A DNA stretch of 64,000 nucleotides, from positions 5,890,001-5,954,000 of the forward strand of contig NZ_CP157278.1 of the NCBI RefSeq assembly GCF_040026395.1, written 5' to 3'. A program made the position numbers and the translations under genes. Source of the DNA: Pedobacter lusitanus. Its GTDB lineage: Bacteria > Bacteroidota > Bacteroidia > Sphingobacteriales > Sphingobacteriaceae. Below, one piece after another: positions 36,219 to 45,132 of this stretch. The notes beneath the pieces were generated by a model, which was given only the letters and a program-made list of their open reading frames with translations, ran no database searches and was not told the origin of the DNA. How positions within the stretch are numbered: position 1 is the first letter of the stretch; each line of letters opens with the position of its first letter.

Positions 36219-37553
36219 ATGAGATTTTTACAAAGTTTATTATTTGTTTCATTCATACTTTTAAGCAAAACCGAATTAAAGGCTCAGGTTACTGAATTTC
36301 CTTTTAAGTTCAGCGGGACCCATTTATATATTAAGGCACAAACTAATCAAAACGATTCTTTGAATTTTGTGTTTGACACTGGTGCAACCGGTATGTCGAT
36401 AGACTCTTTAATTGCTGAACGTACAGGAATAAGTAAAGCTACTAAACAACTGGCGTCAGTTACCGGATCGGGCGGATCCCGTAATTATGCTATGGTTTTA
36501 CATCAAAATATCAAACTTGGAAATGTTGAGTTGAAAGATGTAAACATGGTTCTGATCAATTTTGCTCCGTTATTTACCGCCACAGGAGAAAAGATGGATG
36601 GCATCATAGGTTATGAATTACTGAATAAGTACGTAACTCAGCTGGATTTCGACCGTAAAAAGATGTCTTTATACGATGATATTAAATCAGTGGATACTAC
36701 CGGCTATACAGGTATACCTTTTGAATTCAATAAAGATATACTAATTCCACGTTTTCCGGTTTCAATTACACTCGCCAATGGCGAAAAGTTTACAGGTAGG
36801 GTAATGTTTGATACGGGTAATGTTTTTACTTTAATTGTAAGTACTCCATTTAGTAAATTTCACGATTTTAATAGTAAGCTGGGCCAGACCACTATTCTTG
36901 GAGGCAGAGGAATGAATTCAACCACACAAGATCAGCTGGCTACAATTCAGGCAATGTCATTCAATGGGTTCGATTTTGGAAAAATGAAAATCAGGCTGAC
37001 AATAAATGATAAAGCAGAAGCTAAAGATGGCTATCTGGGGATTTTGGGTATTGAAATTATCAGACGTTTTAATGTGATTCTCGATTATAAACATCAAATG
37101 ATTTATATGAAACCTAATCAGGCTTATCGTGATGCGTTTAATATGGATGATTCTAAAAAAACTACGGAAGCCCAGGAAAGCGCTATGTTTTTAGAAAAGA
37201 ATAAAACCAGGCCTGGTGTAATGGTTACGCCGTCAGGATTGCAGTATAAAATTATCAGACAGGGTAAAGGACCTAAACCATCTTCAGAAGATAGAGTAAG
37301 TCTTCATTATACGGCTATGCTCATTAACGGAAAGAAAATATGGAGTACCTATGAGGATAAAAAGCCATGGGTGCACCATCTGGATAAGGCGCTTGCTGGT
37401 TTAAGAGAAGGCGTGCTGATGATGCCAGAGGGCTCCAAATGGATACTGTATATCCCTGCTTCACTGGCTTTTGGGGCTGCAGGAAATCAGGATATTCCAG
37501 CAGGATCAGTATTGATATATGAAGTGGAGGTTCTGAAACCAGATCCCTCCTGA
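36219..37553 (+). CDS. Exported retropepsin-like aspartic protease fused to an FKBP-type PPIase
   Basis: A 444-residue protein with a signal peptide (residues 1-23, cleaved near KAQ). Residues about 27-310 are two retropepsin-like halves, with the active-site motifs DTGA (53-56, FVFDTGATGMS) and DTGN (198-201, VMFDTGNVFTL), and the family's GIIGYELL and LGILGIEIIRRF segments. Residues about 330-440 are a complete FKBP/Mip-type peptidyl-prolyl isomerase domain (MVTPSGLQYKIIRQGKGPKP, YIPASLAFGAAG, IPAGSVLIYEVEVL). Both catalytic Asp residues are present, so the protease may be active as an intramolecular pair. The fusion would couple proline isomerisation with cleavage or peptide binding in the periplasm. 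Neither an IS nor operon partner is near. Confidence 0.88.
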   Translation: MRFLQSLLFVSFILLSKTELKAQVTEFPFKFSGTHLYIKAQTNQNDSLNFVFDTGATGMSIDSLIAERTGISKATKQLASVTGSGGSRNYAMVLHQNIKLGNVELKDVNMVLINFAPLFTATGEKMDGIIGYELLNKYVTQLDFDRKKMSLYDDIKSVDTTGYTGIPFEFNKDILIPRFPVSITLANGEKFTGRVMFDTGNVFTLIVSTPFSKFHDFNSKLGQTTILGGRGMNSTTQDQLATIQAMSFNGFDFGKMKIRLTINDKAEAKDGYLGILGIEIIRRFNVILDYKHQMIYMKPNQAYRDAFNMDDSKKTTEAQESAMFLEKNKTRPGVMVTPSGLQYKIIRQGKGPKPSSEDRVSLHYTAMLINGKKIWSTYEDKKPWVHHLDKALAGLREGVLMMPEGSKWILYIPASLAFGAAGNQDIPAGSVLIYEVEVLKPDPS

Positions 37554-37572
37554 TTCATTTAAATAAGCGGGA

Positions 37573-38157
37573 TTACCCTTGTTTTCTTACATATTTGGTA
37601 AGAATCACGATAACTTGTCCTTCAATTTTACCTTCAATCTGATCGGTATTATTATCTACTAAACGGATGTTTTTAACAACAGTACCCATCTTTGCATTTA
37701 GCTGAGAACCTTTTACATCTAATGATTTGATTAAAACCACCGTATCACCTGTCTGAAGTAAAGCTCCAAGGCTATCTTTGTGAAATTCAACAGTGTCAGT
37801 ATCATGATCAAGGCCGCCGGCAGCTTTAGCCCAGGCCATTCTCTCTTCATCAAGATACATCATGTCAAGGCTGTCCATTGCCCAGCTTTCATTACTTAAA
37901 CGGTTAAGCATGCGCCATGAAACTACCTGTACCCCTGGTATTTCACTCCACATGCTGGTGGTTAAACAATTCCAGTGTTTGCTGTCCAGTGTTTCTTTCT
38001 TGTCAATTTGAGCAAGACATTTTCCGCAGATAATAATGCAATTGTCCTCGTTACTGGTTGATTGTGGTGGCACTTCATATAAGGTAAGAGCTTCTGCGGA
38101 TTCACATAATTCACATTTGTTTTCGCTTCTTTTTAGCAGTTGTTCTTCCAATTTCAT
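37573..38157 (-). CDS. PhnA/YjdM-family zinc-ribbon protein
   Basis: A 194-residue cytoplasmic protein with an N-terminal zinc ribbon (CELC at 15-18 and CGKC at 44-47) and a C-terminal PhnA beta-domain (LQTGDTVVLIKSLDVKGSQ, AKMGTVVKNIRLV). The C-terminal pair of domains defines the PhnA family, named from phosphonate operons although its biochemical role is unclear. There is no phosphonate gene around it. The middle segment SWAMDSLDMMYLDEERMAW is conserved-looking but unassigned. Confidence 0.88.
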   Translation of the reverse strand: MKLEEQLLKRSENKCELCESAEALTLYEVPPQSTSNEDNCIIICGKCLAQIDKKETLDSKHWNCLTTSMWSEIPGVQVVSWRMLNRLSNESWAMDSLDMMYLDEERMAWAKAAGGLDHDTDTVEFHKDSLGALLQTGDTVVLIKSLDVKGSQLNAKMGTVVKNIRLVDNNTDQIEGKIEGQVIVILTKYVRKQG

Positions 38158-38319
38158 ATCTTTCTTTATAGTAATCTGCGAAGATAATTATTTTATGTCG
38201 TAATCCTTATCGGGCTTTGTGTTACCGGTTTTTCAGCAGACAGATAGGTTTTGTGTTCTTGTAATGAGTAACTTACAGGTGACGCAAGCTAATTCAGCTT
38301 TTTTTTCCTATTTTGGATT

Positions 38320-40206
38320 ATGATGAAGCAATTGGTATCAGCATTATTTCTATCTGCAGTTTCTGTACTGCCCTTAGCTGCACAGCAAACTCAAAAACCT
38401 GTATTACATGGCCGTAACTGGATGGCAATTACCGGAAAGCCTTTAGCTGCTACTGCAGGAGCAATGATATTTCAGAAAGGTGGAAATGCTGTAGATGCAG
38501 CTTGTGCTATGCTGGCTGCTACCTGTACAATGTGGGACACTTTGAGCTGGGGAGGGGAAACCCAGGCACTCATCTATAATCCGAAAACAAAAAAAGTAAT
38601 TGCTATTAATGCTATGGGAGTTGCTCCTGGTGGTGCAACTGTTGACTTCTTTAAGAGTAAAGGATATAATTTTCCTCCTGAATTTGGCCCGCTGGCAGCT
38701 ACCACACCAGGTACACCCGGCGGACTGTTATATATGCTAGCCAGCTATGGGACACTGAGTCTTGAGCAGGTTCTTGCACCTGCTATGGAAATGGCTGCGG
38801 GTTATCCTATTGAAGCGCAGGCTGCTGGTAGCATTGAGCGTGGTAAATCAAAGATTGAACAATGGCCATACAGTAAAAAGGTTTTTCTGACTCATCCAGG
38901 CGAAAAGAGAGAAGCACCTGAAGCAGGTGAGATCTTTGTTCAGAAAGACTTGCTATCAACACTTCAGAAAATGGTGGCATCAGAAAAGCAGGCACTGAAA
39001 CAAGGTAAAAACAGAAAACAGGCTATAATGGCCGCATATGATCGTTTTTATAAGGGTGATATTGCCCGGGAGTTTGTACGTGGCAGCCAGGAACAGGGGG
39101 GGCTGATCACTATGGATGATCTTGCTAAATGGAAACCTCTTGAAGAAGAACCGCTCATGGTGAATTACAAGGGAATTGATGTGTATAAGCTACAGCAATG
39201 GACACAGGGACCGGTGATGTTACAGGCATTGAATATCCTGGAAAATTTTGATCTCAAAAGCATGGGATACAATAGTCCTAAGTATATTCATACCCTTTAC
39301 CAGGCAATGAACCTTGCATTTGCAGATCGTGATTTTTATTATGGCGATTCTTATGCAGAACCTCGTGAACCTATGAAAGGTTTATTAAGTAAAGCATATG
39401 CTAAACAGCGTGCCGGATTAATACAGTACAACAAGAATGATCCTAATATTGGTCCTGGTGATCCATATCCGTTTGAAGGAAAAAAGAATCCATATATAGG
39501 TTTACTAAAAGAGCGGGGATATGATCTTGATTTTACATCCAGAAATTTTGCTCCTGTGCATGATATGACAAGTAATTTGCCAGATACTGCTTATATGGAA
39601 AGACTTTGGTTAGGGACAACTTCGGTAGAAGCTGCGGATAAAGAAGGATGGGTAGTTTCCATGACTCCGAGTGGTGGCTGGCTGCCTGCTTGTATTGCCG
39701 GAAAAACGGGAGTCGGTATGAGTCAGCGAATGCAGAGTTTTGTTTTGGATTCTGCTTTAAATCCATTTAATGTACTTGCTCCTGGAAAAAGACCAAGGGT
39801 TACTTTATCTCCTTCTATGGCATTAAAAGACGGAAAATTATTTTTATCCTCTGCCGTTCAGGGGGGAGATACACAGGATCAGAATCTTTTACAGTTCTTT
39901 TTAAACGTTACAGAATTCGGAATGAACGTGCAGCAGGCAACAGAAGCAGCAAATTTTAATACCAATCAGCTCTGGCTTTCACTGGGGGGGACTAAAACAG
40001 CAGATCGTCAGCCTAAACCGGGTCAGATATTGTTAAATGATAATACAAGTGAAGAGGTAAGAAGTGAGTTGAAAAAGATGGGCTATACTTTAAGTTTTGG
40101 TGCCAGAACCAGCGGCCCGGTTAATGCCATTTATTTTGATTGGAAACATGGTAGTTTATGGGGTGGGTCGAGTAATCATGGAGAAGATTATGGAATAGGC
40201 TGGTGA
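38320..40206 (+). CDS. Exported gamma-glutamyltransferase family protein (Ntn hydrolase)
   Basis: A 628-residue protein with a signal peptide (MMKQLVSALFLSAVSVLPLAAQ). It keeps the GGT core: MIFQKGGNAVDAACAM near residue 50, the WGGETQALIY segment, and the later Ntn nucleophile region LGTTSVEAADKEGWVVSM with Thr433/Thr434. Classical GGTs have TTHxS here; this protein lacks the His-Tyr pair, so it belongs to a divergent subgroup and may act on other gamma-glutamyl or amide substrates. Autocatalytic cleavage before Thr433 would give large and small subunits. It stands alone in its transcription unit. Confidence 0.88.
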   Translation: MMKQLVSALFLSAVSVLPLAAQQTQKPVLHGRNWMAITGKPLAATAGAMIFQKGGNAVDAACAMLAATCTMWDTLSWGGETQALIYNPKTKKVIAINAMGVAPGGATVDFFKSKGYNFPPEFGPLAATTPGTPGGLLYMLASYGTLSLEQVLAPAMEMAAGYPIEAQAAGSIERGKSKIEQWPYSKKVFLTHPGEKREAPEAGEIFVQKDLLSTLQKMVASEKQALKQGKNRKQAIMAAYDRFYKGDIAREFVRGSQEQGGLITMDDLAKWKPLEEEPLMVNYKGIDVYKLQQWTQGPVMLQALNILENFDLKSMGYNSPKYIHTLYQAMNLAFADRDFYYGDSYAEPREPMKGLLSKAYAKQRAGLIQYNKNDPNIGPGDPYPFEGKKNPYIGLLKERGYDLDFTSRNFAPVHDMTSNLPDTAYMERLWLGTTSVEAADKEGWVVSMTPSGGWLPACIAGKTGVGMSQRMQSFVLDSALNPFNVLAPGKRPRVTLSPSMALKDGKLFLSSAVQGGDTQDQNLLQFFLNVTEFGMNVQQATEAANFNTNQLWLSLGGTKTADRQPKPGQILLNDNTSEEVRSELKKMGYTLSFGARTSGPVNAIYFDWKHGSLWGGSSNHGEDYGIGW

Positions 40207-40251
40207 TTTTTTTCTGAAGATTGTTAGGGATAGTGAAGCTGATACCTTCAT

Positions 40252-40259
40252 TATATTTG
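40252..40259 (+). promoter_or_regulatory. Promoter -7 box (TATATTTG)
   Basis: TATATTTG matches TAnnTTTG and lies 20 bases before the ATG at 40280. A suitable upstream TTG was not found at the usual distance, so it is a partial match. Confidence 0.4.
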
Positions 40260-40279
40260 TGCTATATAATTATAATCCA

Positions 40280-40828
40280 ATGAACATTTGCATCTCTCAG
40301 CATCTGCTTTTGTTTTGCATCTGCCTGTTGATTTTTATCATCACCTCAGCTATTATGATCCGGCAGAGCAGAAATTTCTTTTACCTGGATGGAACAAAGA
40401 AAAGGTTTTCAATTTTGAATCTGGAGTTTCCCTCAAGCCGTTCATCGATCAGTATATTGATCAGACAAATCAAAAAACTGCCTGTTATAGAATCGAAAAT
40501 GGTTTTCAGCGCTTTACGCGGGCATCTTTATACTGATTTCTTTTTTATGCCTGGAGTCTATGTGGGTGTTCTATTGCTTTGTCTGACCGCATCCTGCGAA
40601 AGCAGCGGATATATCAGTGATTTGTTTAAGGCTCTGGCATGGTTGCAACCTTTGGCCTGGTTTTGTGATATTATAGAAAATATTTACCTTTTAGGACAAC
40701 TAAAAAAACCAATCCCTGCTTCGGCAAGGTTTTTTATTTTTTACCGTTTGCTGGAGATTACGAAATGGGGACTGTCCTTTACAGGTTTTTTGCTGGCTAT
40801 CTTACAGTTGATTTATCATCATTTATAA
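40280..40828 (+). CDS. Small multi-pass membrane protein, unknown function
   Basis: 182 residues from the ATG at 40280; a TTG seven codons upstream overlaps the promoter box and is rejected. Hydrophobic helices lie at about residues 5-26, 85-105, 115-135 and 155-180, with a polar loop (KKRFSILNLEFPSS) between the first two. No family is recognised. It precedes the patatin gene by 23 bases on the same strand and is probably in the same operon. Confidence 0.65.
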   Translation: MNICISQHLLLFCICLLIFIITSAIMIRQSRNFFYLDGTKKRFSILNLEFPSSRSSISILIRQIKKLPVIESKMVFSALRGHLYTDFFFMPGVYVGVLLLCLTASCESSGYISDLFKALAWLQPLAWFCDIIENIYLLGQLKKPIPASARFFIFYRLLEITKWGLSFTGFLLAILQLIYHHL

Positions 40829-40851
40829 TTACCTTAAATCTGATTTTAATT

Positions 40852-42546
40852 ATGGAAGATAAAAGGGATGTAACAAACGAACCGGAGAAATTTCATATAG
40901 GTATCTGCATGGCCGGAGCAGTATCTGCCGGTGCTTATACTGCCGGAGTTATGGATTATTTACTGGAAGCACTGGAGGCTTATGAAAAAGTCAGAGGACA
41001 GCCCGGAATACCAAAACACAAGATTGAAATACCGGTTATGGGTGGTGCTTCGGCCGGAGGAATGACTGCTATGCTGACAGCTGCTGCTATAAAGCAGCAA
41101 ATGCATGCTATTGATAAACCCAATGCAGATCTGCTGGCAGAACATAAAGATCATATTTTATATCATTCGTGGGTAGATCTCACTGGCAGGGATATGTTTG
41201 GAGAAATGCTTAAAACAGACGATATTGAAGGGATTGTTGTATCAGCATTGAATTGCGGATTTATCGACAGGGTAGCAGAAAGAGTATTAAAACCTAAAGA
41301 TCCGGAAACAATTTCCTGGAAACCGTTGCCTTCTTTTTTTTCGTCAAAACTGAAATTATTTACTACACTGAGTAATGTAGGTGGTTTTACTTATAATGTG
41401 AATTTTAATGCGCAAGGCTCAAAACGGCCCTATTATATGCAGGTTCATCAGGATTATGCTTGTTTTGAATTGACAGCTGATGGGCAGGCAGGAGCCGGTA
41501 CCCCTGGCTGGATGCCACTTGATATTAAAACAGGAATTAATGCGCAAACAGCAATAGATGCAGCAATGGCTACCGGTGCTTTTCCGATAGCTTTCAGAGC
41601 CAGAAAGGTTACCCGGCCTAATGACATCGTAAATAATAATCCGCTTTTTGATAAAAAAATGCTTGAGGCGATTCAGATCACTGCTAATCCTTATCAGTCT
41701 TTAAATATTGATGGGGGGATGATTAATAATGAGCCTTTTGATAAAGTTAGAGAGGTGCTGAGTGAAGCGTGCGGTCAAGCTGATCCGGCTTTATACAATA
41801 ATTATAATACTTTTAATTCTACGGTGCTGATGATAGCGCCTTTTCCCGGAAGCAAACCTGTTGATATAAAATTGATTGACAGGTTGATGCATGTGATGGG
41901 CTTGACTTTGTCGGCCATGATCAGTCAGATGCGGTCAAAGGCGGCTCAGGTTGTAGATGCAATGAATGAAAGCTGTGCAGGACAATATCTTATAGATCCT
42001 TCAAGAGAGTTCAGAAAGGCTGACGGTACAAAAGTTCCTATTCAGGGGGAGCGTGCTATTGCCTGTGGAGCACTGGGTGGATTTAGTGGCTTTCTCAATA
42101 AAGAGTTCAGAGTACACGATTATTTTCTGGGCAGACATAACTGTAAAATATTTCTGCGGGATTATTTTACTATTCCCGATAGTGCTAAAAACGAGAATCC
42201 GATTTTCAAAGCTGGCTATGAGGGGATTGATTCTGCTAAATATCGTTCTCAGGTAGATCATAACTGGCAGATTATTCCGATAGTAGGTGAGGTGGACTAT
42301 ACCTTTCCTCAGCTGACTTTCAGTTCTGGCAGTAACTGGCCTGTATTGAACTGGTCGGCAATCAGTGAATTCAATGGCGCTTTGAAAAAAAGAATACAGG
42401 CTATTATTCTTAATCTGGTAAAATACAAGCCAGTCCATAAATTCCTGTTATGGATAGGAACGCGGATTCTACTGAGAGGAATGATTGCCAGAGCAGTTCT
42501 TGGGGCAATCAAAGATGAACTGAACCGCTGGCAATTATTGAAGTAA
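40852..42546 (+). CDS. Patatin-like phospholipase family protein
   Basis: The ATG at 40852 gives 564 residues; the open frame begins earlier inside the previous gene. The patatin oxyanion loop is CMAGAVSAGAYTAG (residues 19-32), the nucleophile elbow is GGASAGG with Ser67, and the Asp of the dyad is Asp287 in NIDGGMINN. The protein is longer than a simple patatin and has an extra C-terminal part that ends in a hydrophobic segment (FLLWIGTRILLRGMIARAVLG). There is no signal peptide. It would hydrolyse lipid acyl esters at the cytoplasmic face. Substrate unknown. Confidence 0.88.
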   Translation: MEDKRDVTNEPEKFHIGICMAGAVSAGAYTAGVMDYLLEALEAYEKVRGQPGIPKHKIEIPVMGGASAGGMTAMLTAAAIKQQMHAIDKPNADLLAEHKDHILYHSWVDLTGRDMFGEMLKTDDIEGIVVSALNCGFIDRVAERVLKPKDPETISWKPLPSFFSSKLKLFTTLSNVGGFTYNVNFNAQGSKRPYYMQVHQDYACFELTADGQAGAGTPGWMPLDIKTGINAQTAIDAAMATGAFPIAFRARKVTRPNDIVNNNPLFDKKMLEAIQITANPYQSLNIDGGMINNEPFDKVREVLSEACGQADPALYNNYNTFNSTVLMIAPFPGSKPVDIKLIDRLMHVMGLTLSAMISQMRSKAAQVVDAMNESCAGQYLIDPSREFRKADGTKVPIQGERAIACGALGGFSGFLNKEFRVHDYFLGRHNCKIFLRDYFTIPDSAKNENPIFKAGYEGIDSAKYRSQVDHNWQIIPIVGEVDYTFPQLTFSSGSNWPVLNWSAISEFNGALKKRIQAIILNLVKYKPVHKFLLWIGTRILLRGMIARAVLGAIKDELNRWQLLK

Positions 42547-42558
42547 TCAGTCCTGTAC

Positions 42559-42894
42559 TTATAAATGCAGGTCAACTATAACCGCGGGGTCATTATAATA
42601 AAGATCATCATTAAATAATATCCGGTCATAACCACTGCCAACAAATCTGACACGAGTATAATCTGCGTTATTATCTGTCCATAATGATACAGTGATTAAT
42701 GGAAGGGTATGATTATATGGGATTGATCTGAATCCGCTCACGCGATAATTCTGGAGATCAAATCCGCTTTTAATAGTGATAATGCAATTATCACAGGAAA
42801 CTTCAAAGTTATAATCAGAATAGGGGCCGTCAGTCGTTTTAACGCAGGAACTAAATAAAATACAGACTAATAAAAGGGGTAGCAGCTTAATCAT
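42559..42894 (-). CDS. Small lipoprotein, unknown function
   Basis: A 111-residue protein with a lipoprotein signal (MIKLLPLLLVCILFSSC; Cys17 at the lipobox). The rest is beta-rich with a CDNC cysteine pair, and ends VIVDLHL. No family is recognised. Convergent with the patatin gene, separated by only 12 bases. Confidence 0.7.
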   Translation of the reverse strand: MIKLLPLLLVCILFSSCVKTTDGPYSDYNFEVSCDNCIITIKSGFDLQNYRVSGFRSIPYNHTLPLITVSLWTDNNADYTRVRFVGSGYDRILFNDDLYYNDPAVIVDLHL

Positions 42895-43224
42895 TATGGG
42901 GATTTTGGAGGCGAAGATAATTATTTAAGCCGGATTCCACCATAGATGAGGCTGTCCCTGGAATGATTGAATCATCCCCAGGGTTTAAGCAGAAAGCATG
43001 GTATAGCTATTGGATTTTATTTGATTAAGAACAGAATAAAACTCCCAAAACGATGAATGCCCATACTCCAATGTAGAAAAAGCCTAAAAGGGCTGGTATT
43101 GTATTATCTTTCATATCCTTTTTATTAGACAGCAAACATAAAAATATTTATAGATTATTTTGTAATTATGTTCAAATAATCAGATCCGATCTGTAAAAAC
43201 ACTTCATAGCTTTATTCTGAAAAG
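42895..43224. other. Intergenic region with one candidate very small gene
   Basis: About 330 bases between divergent genes. Apart from the 29-codon membrane ORF listed separately, I see no RNA gene or repeat. It must contain promoters for the lipoprotein and for the HEAT-like gene. Confidence 0.45.
43025..43114 (-). CDS. Very small membrane peptide (29 aa), candidate gene
   Basis: Read from the ATG at 43114, a polar start (MKDNTIPA) leads into one hydrophobic helix (LLGFFYIGVWAFIVLGVLF) and stops after CS. The composition is typical of small membrane peptides that associate with oxidases or transporters, but it is too short to be sure. I do not recognise it. Confidence 0.35.
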   Translation of the reverse strand: MKDNTIPALLGFFYIGVWAFIVLGVLFCS

Positions 43225-43788
43225 ATGGCATATAATTTCTTGCTTGAGATTTTAAAAACAACACTTCAAAAAAATAAGATAGAAAAGCTTGCTTCAATCG
43301 CATCTGAAGAAGCATTCTCTGTACAAGAGTTAATCAATTTAACTTTTCATCAGGATGAACAGATAGGGTTCAGAGCTGCATGGATATTGGAAAACATATA
43401 TACTTTATATCCCGAAAGATTTCTGCCGGCTGCGGAATGTTTTCTGATCAGATTTCCACAGCAGAATAACTTGTCTGCACGCCGGCATTACAGTAAAATA
43501 CTGGCGTTGATGACCGGTAGGAGAGCATCCCCGGAGCTTAAAAAAGCTTTAGCCGATTATGATACTGCGATATTAGTTGAGGTTGTTTTTAGCTGGCTGA
43601 TAGATACAAAAGTTCCGGTAGCCGTAAAATCTCATTGCTTAAATATATTAGCTAACCTGACTGAGCGGCACAGCTGGATTAAGGAAGAGCTTATTCAGAC
43701 TATGGGTTTTCTGGTTGATAAACAGAGCATTGCATTTTATGCTAAAGTAAAGCAGATTAGAAAACAGTTACGTATATTCAGTATATGA
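43225..43788 (+). CDS. HEAT-like alpha-helical protein, unknown function
   Basis: A 187-residue, all-alpha protein with repeated helix pairs (FRAAWILENIYTLYPERFLP, RRHYSKILALMTGRRASP, VKSHCLNILANLTERHSW), as in HEAT or armadillo repeats. No catalytic motif or signal peptide. It overlaps the next gene by 4 bases (ATGA) and probably forms an operon with it. Likely a protein-binding scaffold; function not assignable. Confidence 0.75.
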   Translation: MAYNFLLEILKTTLQKNKIEKLASIASEEAFSVQELINLTFHQDEQIGFRAAWILENIYTLYPERFLPAAECFLIRFPQQNNLSARRHYSKILALMTGRRASPELKKALADYDTAILVEVVFSWLIDTKVPVAVKSHCLNILANLTERHSWIKEELIQTMGFLVDKQSIAFYAKVKQIRKQLRIFSI

Positions 43789-44324
43789 AAATGAATTATC
43801 CAGGTATATTATTTTTTCTTGCAGTAGTATCAGTGGCAGGCTGCGATACTGCGATAAATAAAAATAATCATATTAACGATAAAACTAAACAAAAGATAGT
43901 CAGTGATACTACTCCAAGAGTTACTGGTATAGGTGGGATCTTCTTTGGCTCAAAGAATCCGAAAGAGGCAAGACAATGGTATGGGAAAAATTTAGGATTG
44001 GCCATTGATGAATATGGTTCTCCTTTCGAGTTTAGAAATGCGAATGAACCTGAAAAAATCAATTACCTGAGGTGGAGTCCGTCAAAAGCAGGGACTGGTT
44101 TTTTTGCACCTTCAGAGAAAGAATTTATGATCAACTACAGGGTTCTGTATTTAGAGAGGCTGGTGAAAAAGCTGAAAGAAAACAAAGTAACTATTTTAGA
44201 TAAAATAGAAACTTATGAATACGGTAAATTTGTACATATTATGGACCCGGAGGGCAACAAAATTGAACTTTGGGAGCCGGTTGATAGTGTTTTAACCAGG
44301 TTGGGTGGTCAGACAACCAAATAG
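43785..44324 (+). CDS. Lipoprotein with a glyoxalase/VOC domain
   Basis: A 179-residue protein with a lipoprotein signal (NYPGILFFLAVVSVAGC; Cys20), a linker, then a single vicinal-oxygen-chelate domain: VTGIGGIFFGSKNPKEARQWYGKNLGL, GSPFEFRNANEPEK, and HIMDPEGNKIELWEP with the C-terminal Glu ligand. The usual first His is replaced (GGIFFGS), so the metal site is altered. VOC proteins are usually cytoplasmic, so export is odd. It could be a binding or resistance protein. It is coupled to the upstream HEAT-like gene. Confidence 0.82.
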   Translation: MKMNYPGILFFLAVVSVAGCDTAINKNNHINDKTKQKIVSDTTPRVTGIGGIFFGSKNPKEARQWYGKNLGLAIDEYGSPFEFRNANEPEKINYLRWSPSKAGTGFFAPSEKEFMINYRVLYLERLVKKLKENKVTILDKIETYEYGKFVHIMDPEGNKIELWEPVDSVLTRLGGQTTK

Positions 44325-44635
44325 AATTACCTGTTATGTCCTTAGACTGAGAACTGACCCTCTCAGTATCCCATTATTATCTCTTCCAGACAGAATATTC
44401 TCAGATGTACCGTAAAATCACGGAATGCTGAATTTGCGTGATGTGGGTATAGCTTACAGAATTTGCAAATTGTAAATGATAGAATTATTAACTATTGTTA
44501 ATTATTTCGTCAAAATCCATTTTAGACATCATAAACCAATAATTTAATATTAACCACGATAATATGTCGATTCACGTAATAAAAAAATGATTTTAGTTTT
44601 AAAAAATTATACTTGTAGATTACTACAGTGTTTTT

Positions 44636-44875
44636 ATGGGAAAACTATTACTTCTTGTGGATTTGTTTATGATATTCATTACTTCATGTGTCAGCTTATG
44701 TTACATAGCGTGTGCGAAAGATCAGTTTATAGCTGATGTTAAAATTGAAGCTATACCCATTCAGGAAGCCAGAGCCTGGATTTGGGAATACAAAACCAGC
44801 CTGAATTCCTATTGTTGTTGTACAATTCTAAAACTGATTAATCCTCAACTTAAAGCATATCAGTTGATTGGTTAG
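44636..44875 (+). CDS. Doubtful small ORF with Cys-rich segment
   Basis: A 79-codon frame with a hydrophobic start (MGKLLLLVDLFMIFITSCVSLCYI) that could be a signal or membrane helix, and a YCCCTILK motif. No family is recognised. The composition is partly what AT-rich non-coding DNA gives, so it may not be a gene. Confidence 0.28.
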   Translation: MGKLLLLVDLFMIFITSCVSLCYIACAKDQFIADVKIEAIPIQEARAWIWEYKTSLNSYCCCTILKLINPQLKAYQLIG

Positions 44876-45059
44876 CTGTTCTTCAGAACCTTCGGGTCAA
44901 TTCTCTGAAAAAATAAAATTATTCTCATCCTGTTTCGTGAAGCTCTCCTGAGCAAATAAAATAAAAATAATGACCTCTCTTCTTCAAAGTTTAAGCTGCA
45001 TAATTTCCTGGATTTTTAACAATAAGTTCATATTATTTAATATTAATATTAACCAATAG

Positions 45060-45092
45060 TTGTTAATTAATTAATGTAAGCTATTTACTTTG
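45060..45092 (+). promoter_or_regulatory. Probable promoter for the small ORF and NRPS
   Basis: TTG (45060-45062), 22 bases, then TTACTTTG (45085-45092), one mismatch to TAnnTTTG. The start would be near 45099, about 35 bases before the ATG at 45133 and 250 before the NRPS. No other good match lies nearer to the NRPS. Confidence 0.45.
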
Positions 45093-45132
45093 GGGCAATC
45101 TATTAAAACATTAGTGATAATTTAAGCATACT

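Larger units (their letters stand above)
44325..45132. other. Long AT-rich intergenic region upstream of the NRPS
   Basis: About 800 bases, with one doubtful ORF (44636-44875) and a promoter near its end. No repeat, RNA or IS was seen. Its length suggests regulatory sequence or decayed genes. Confidence 0.5.
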
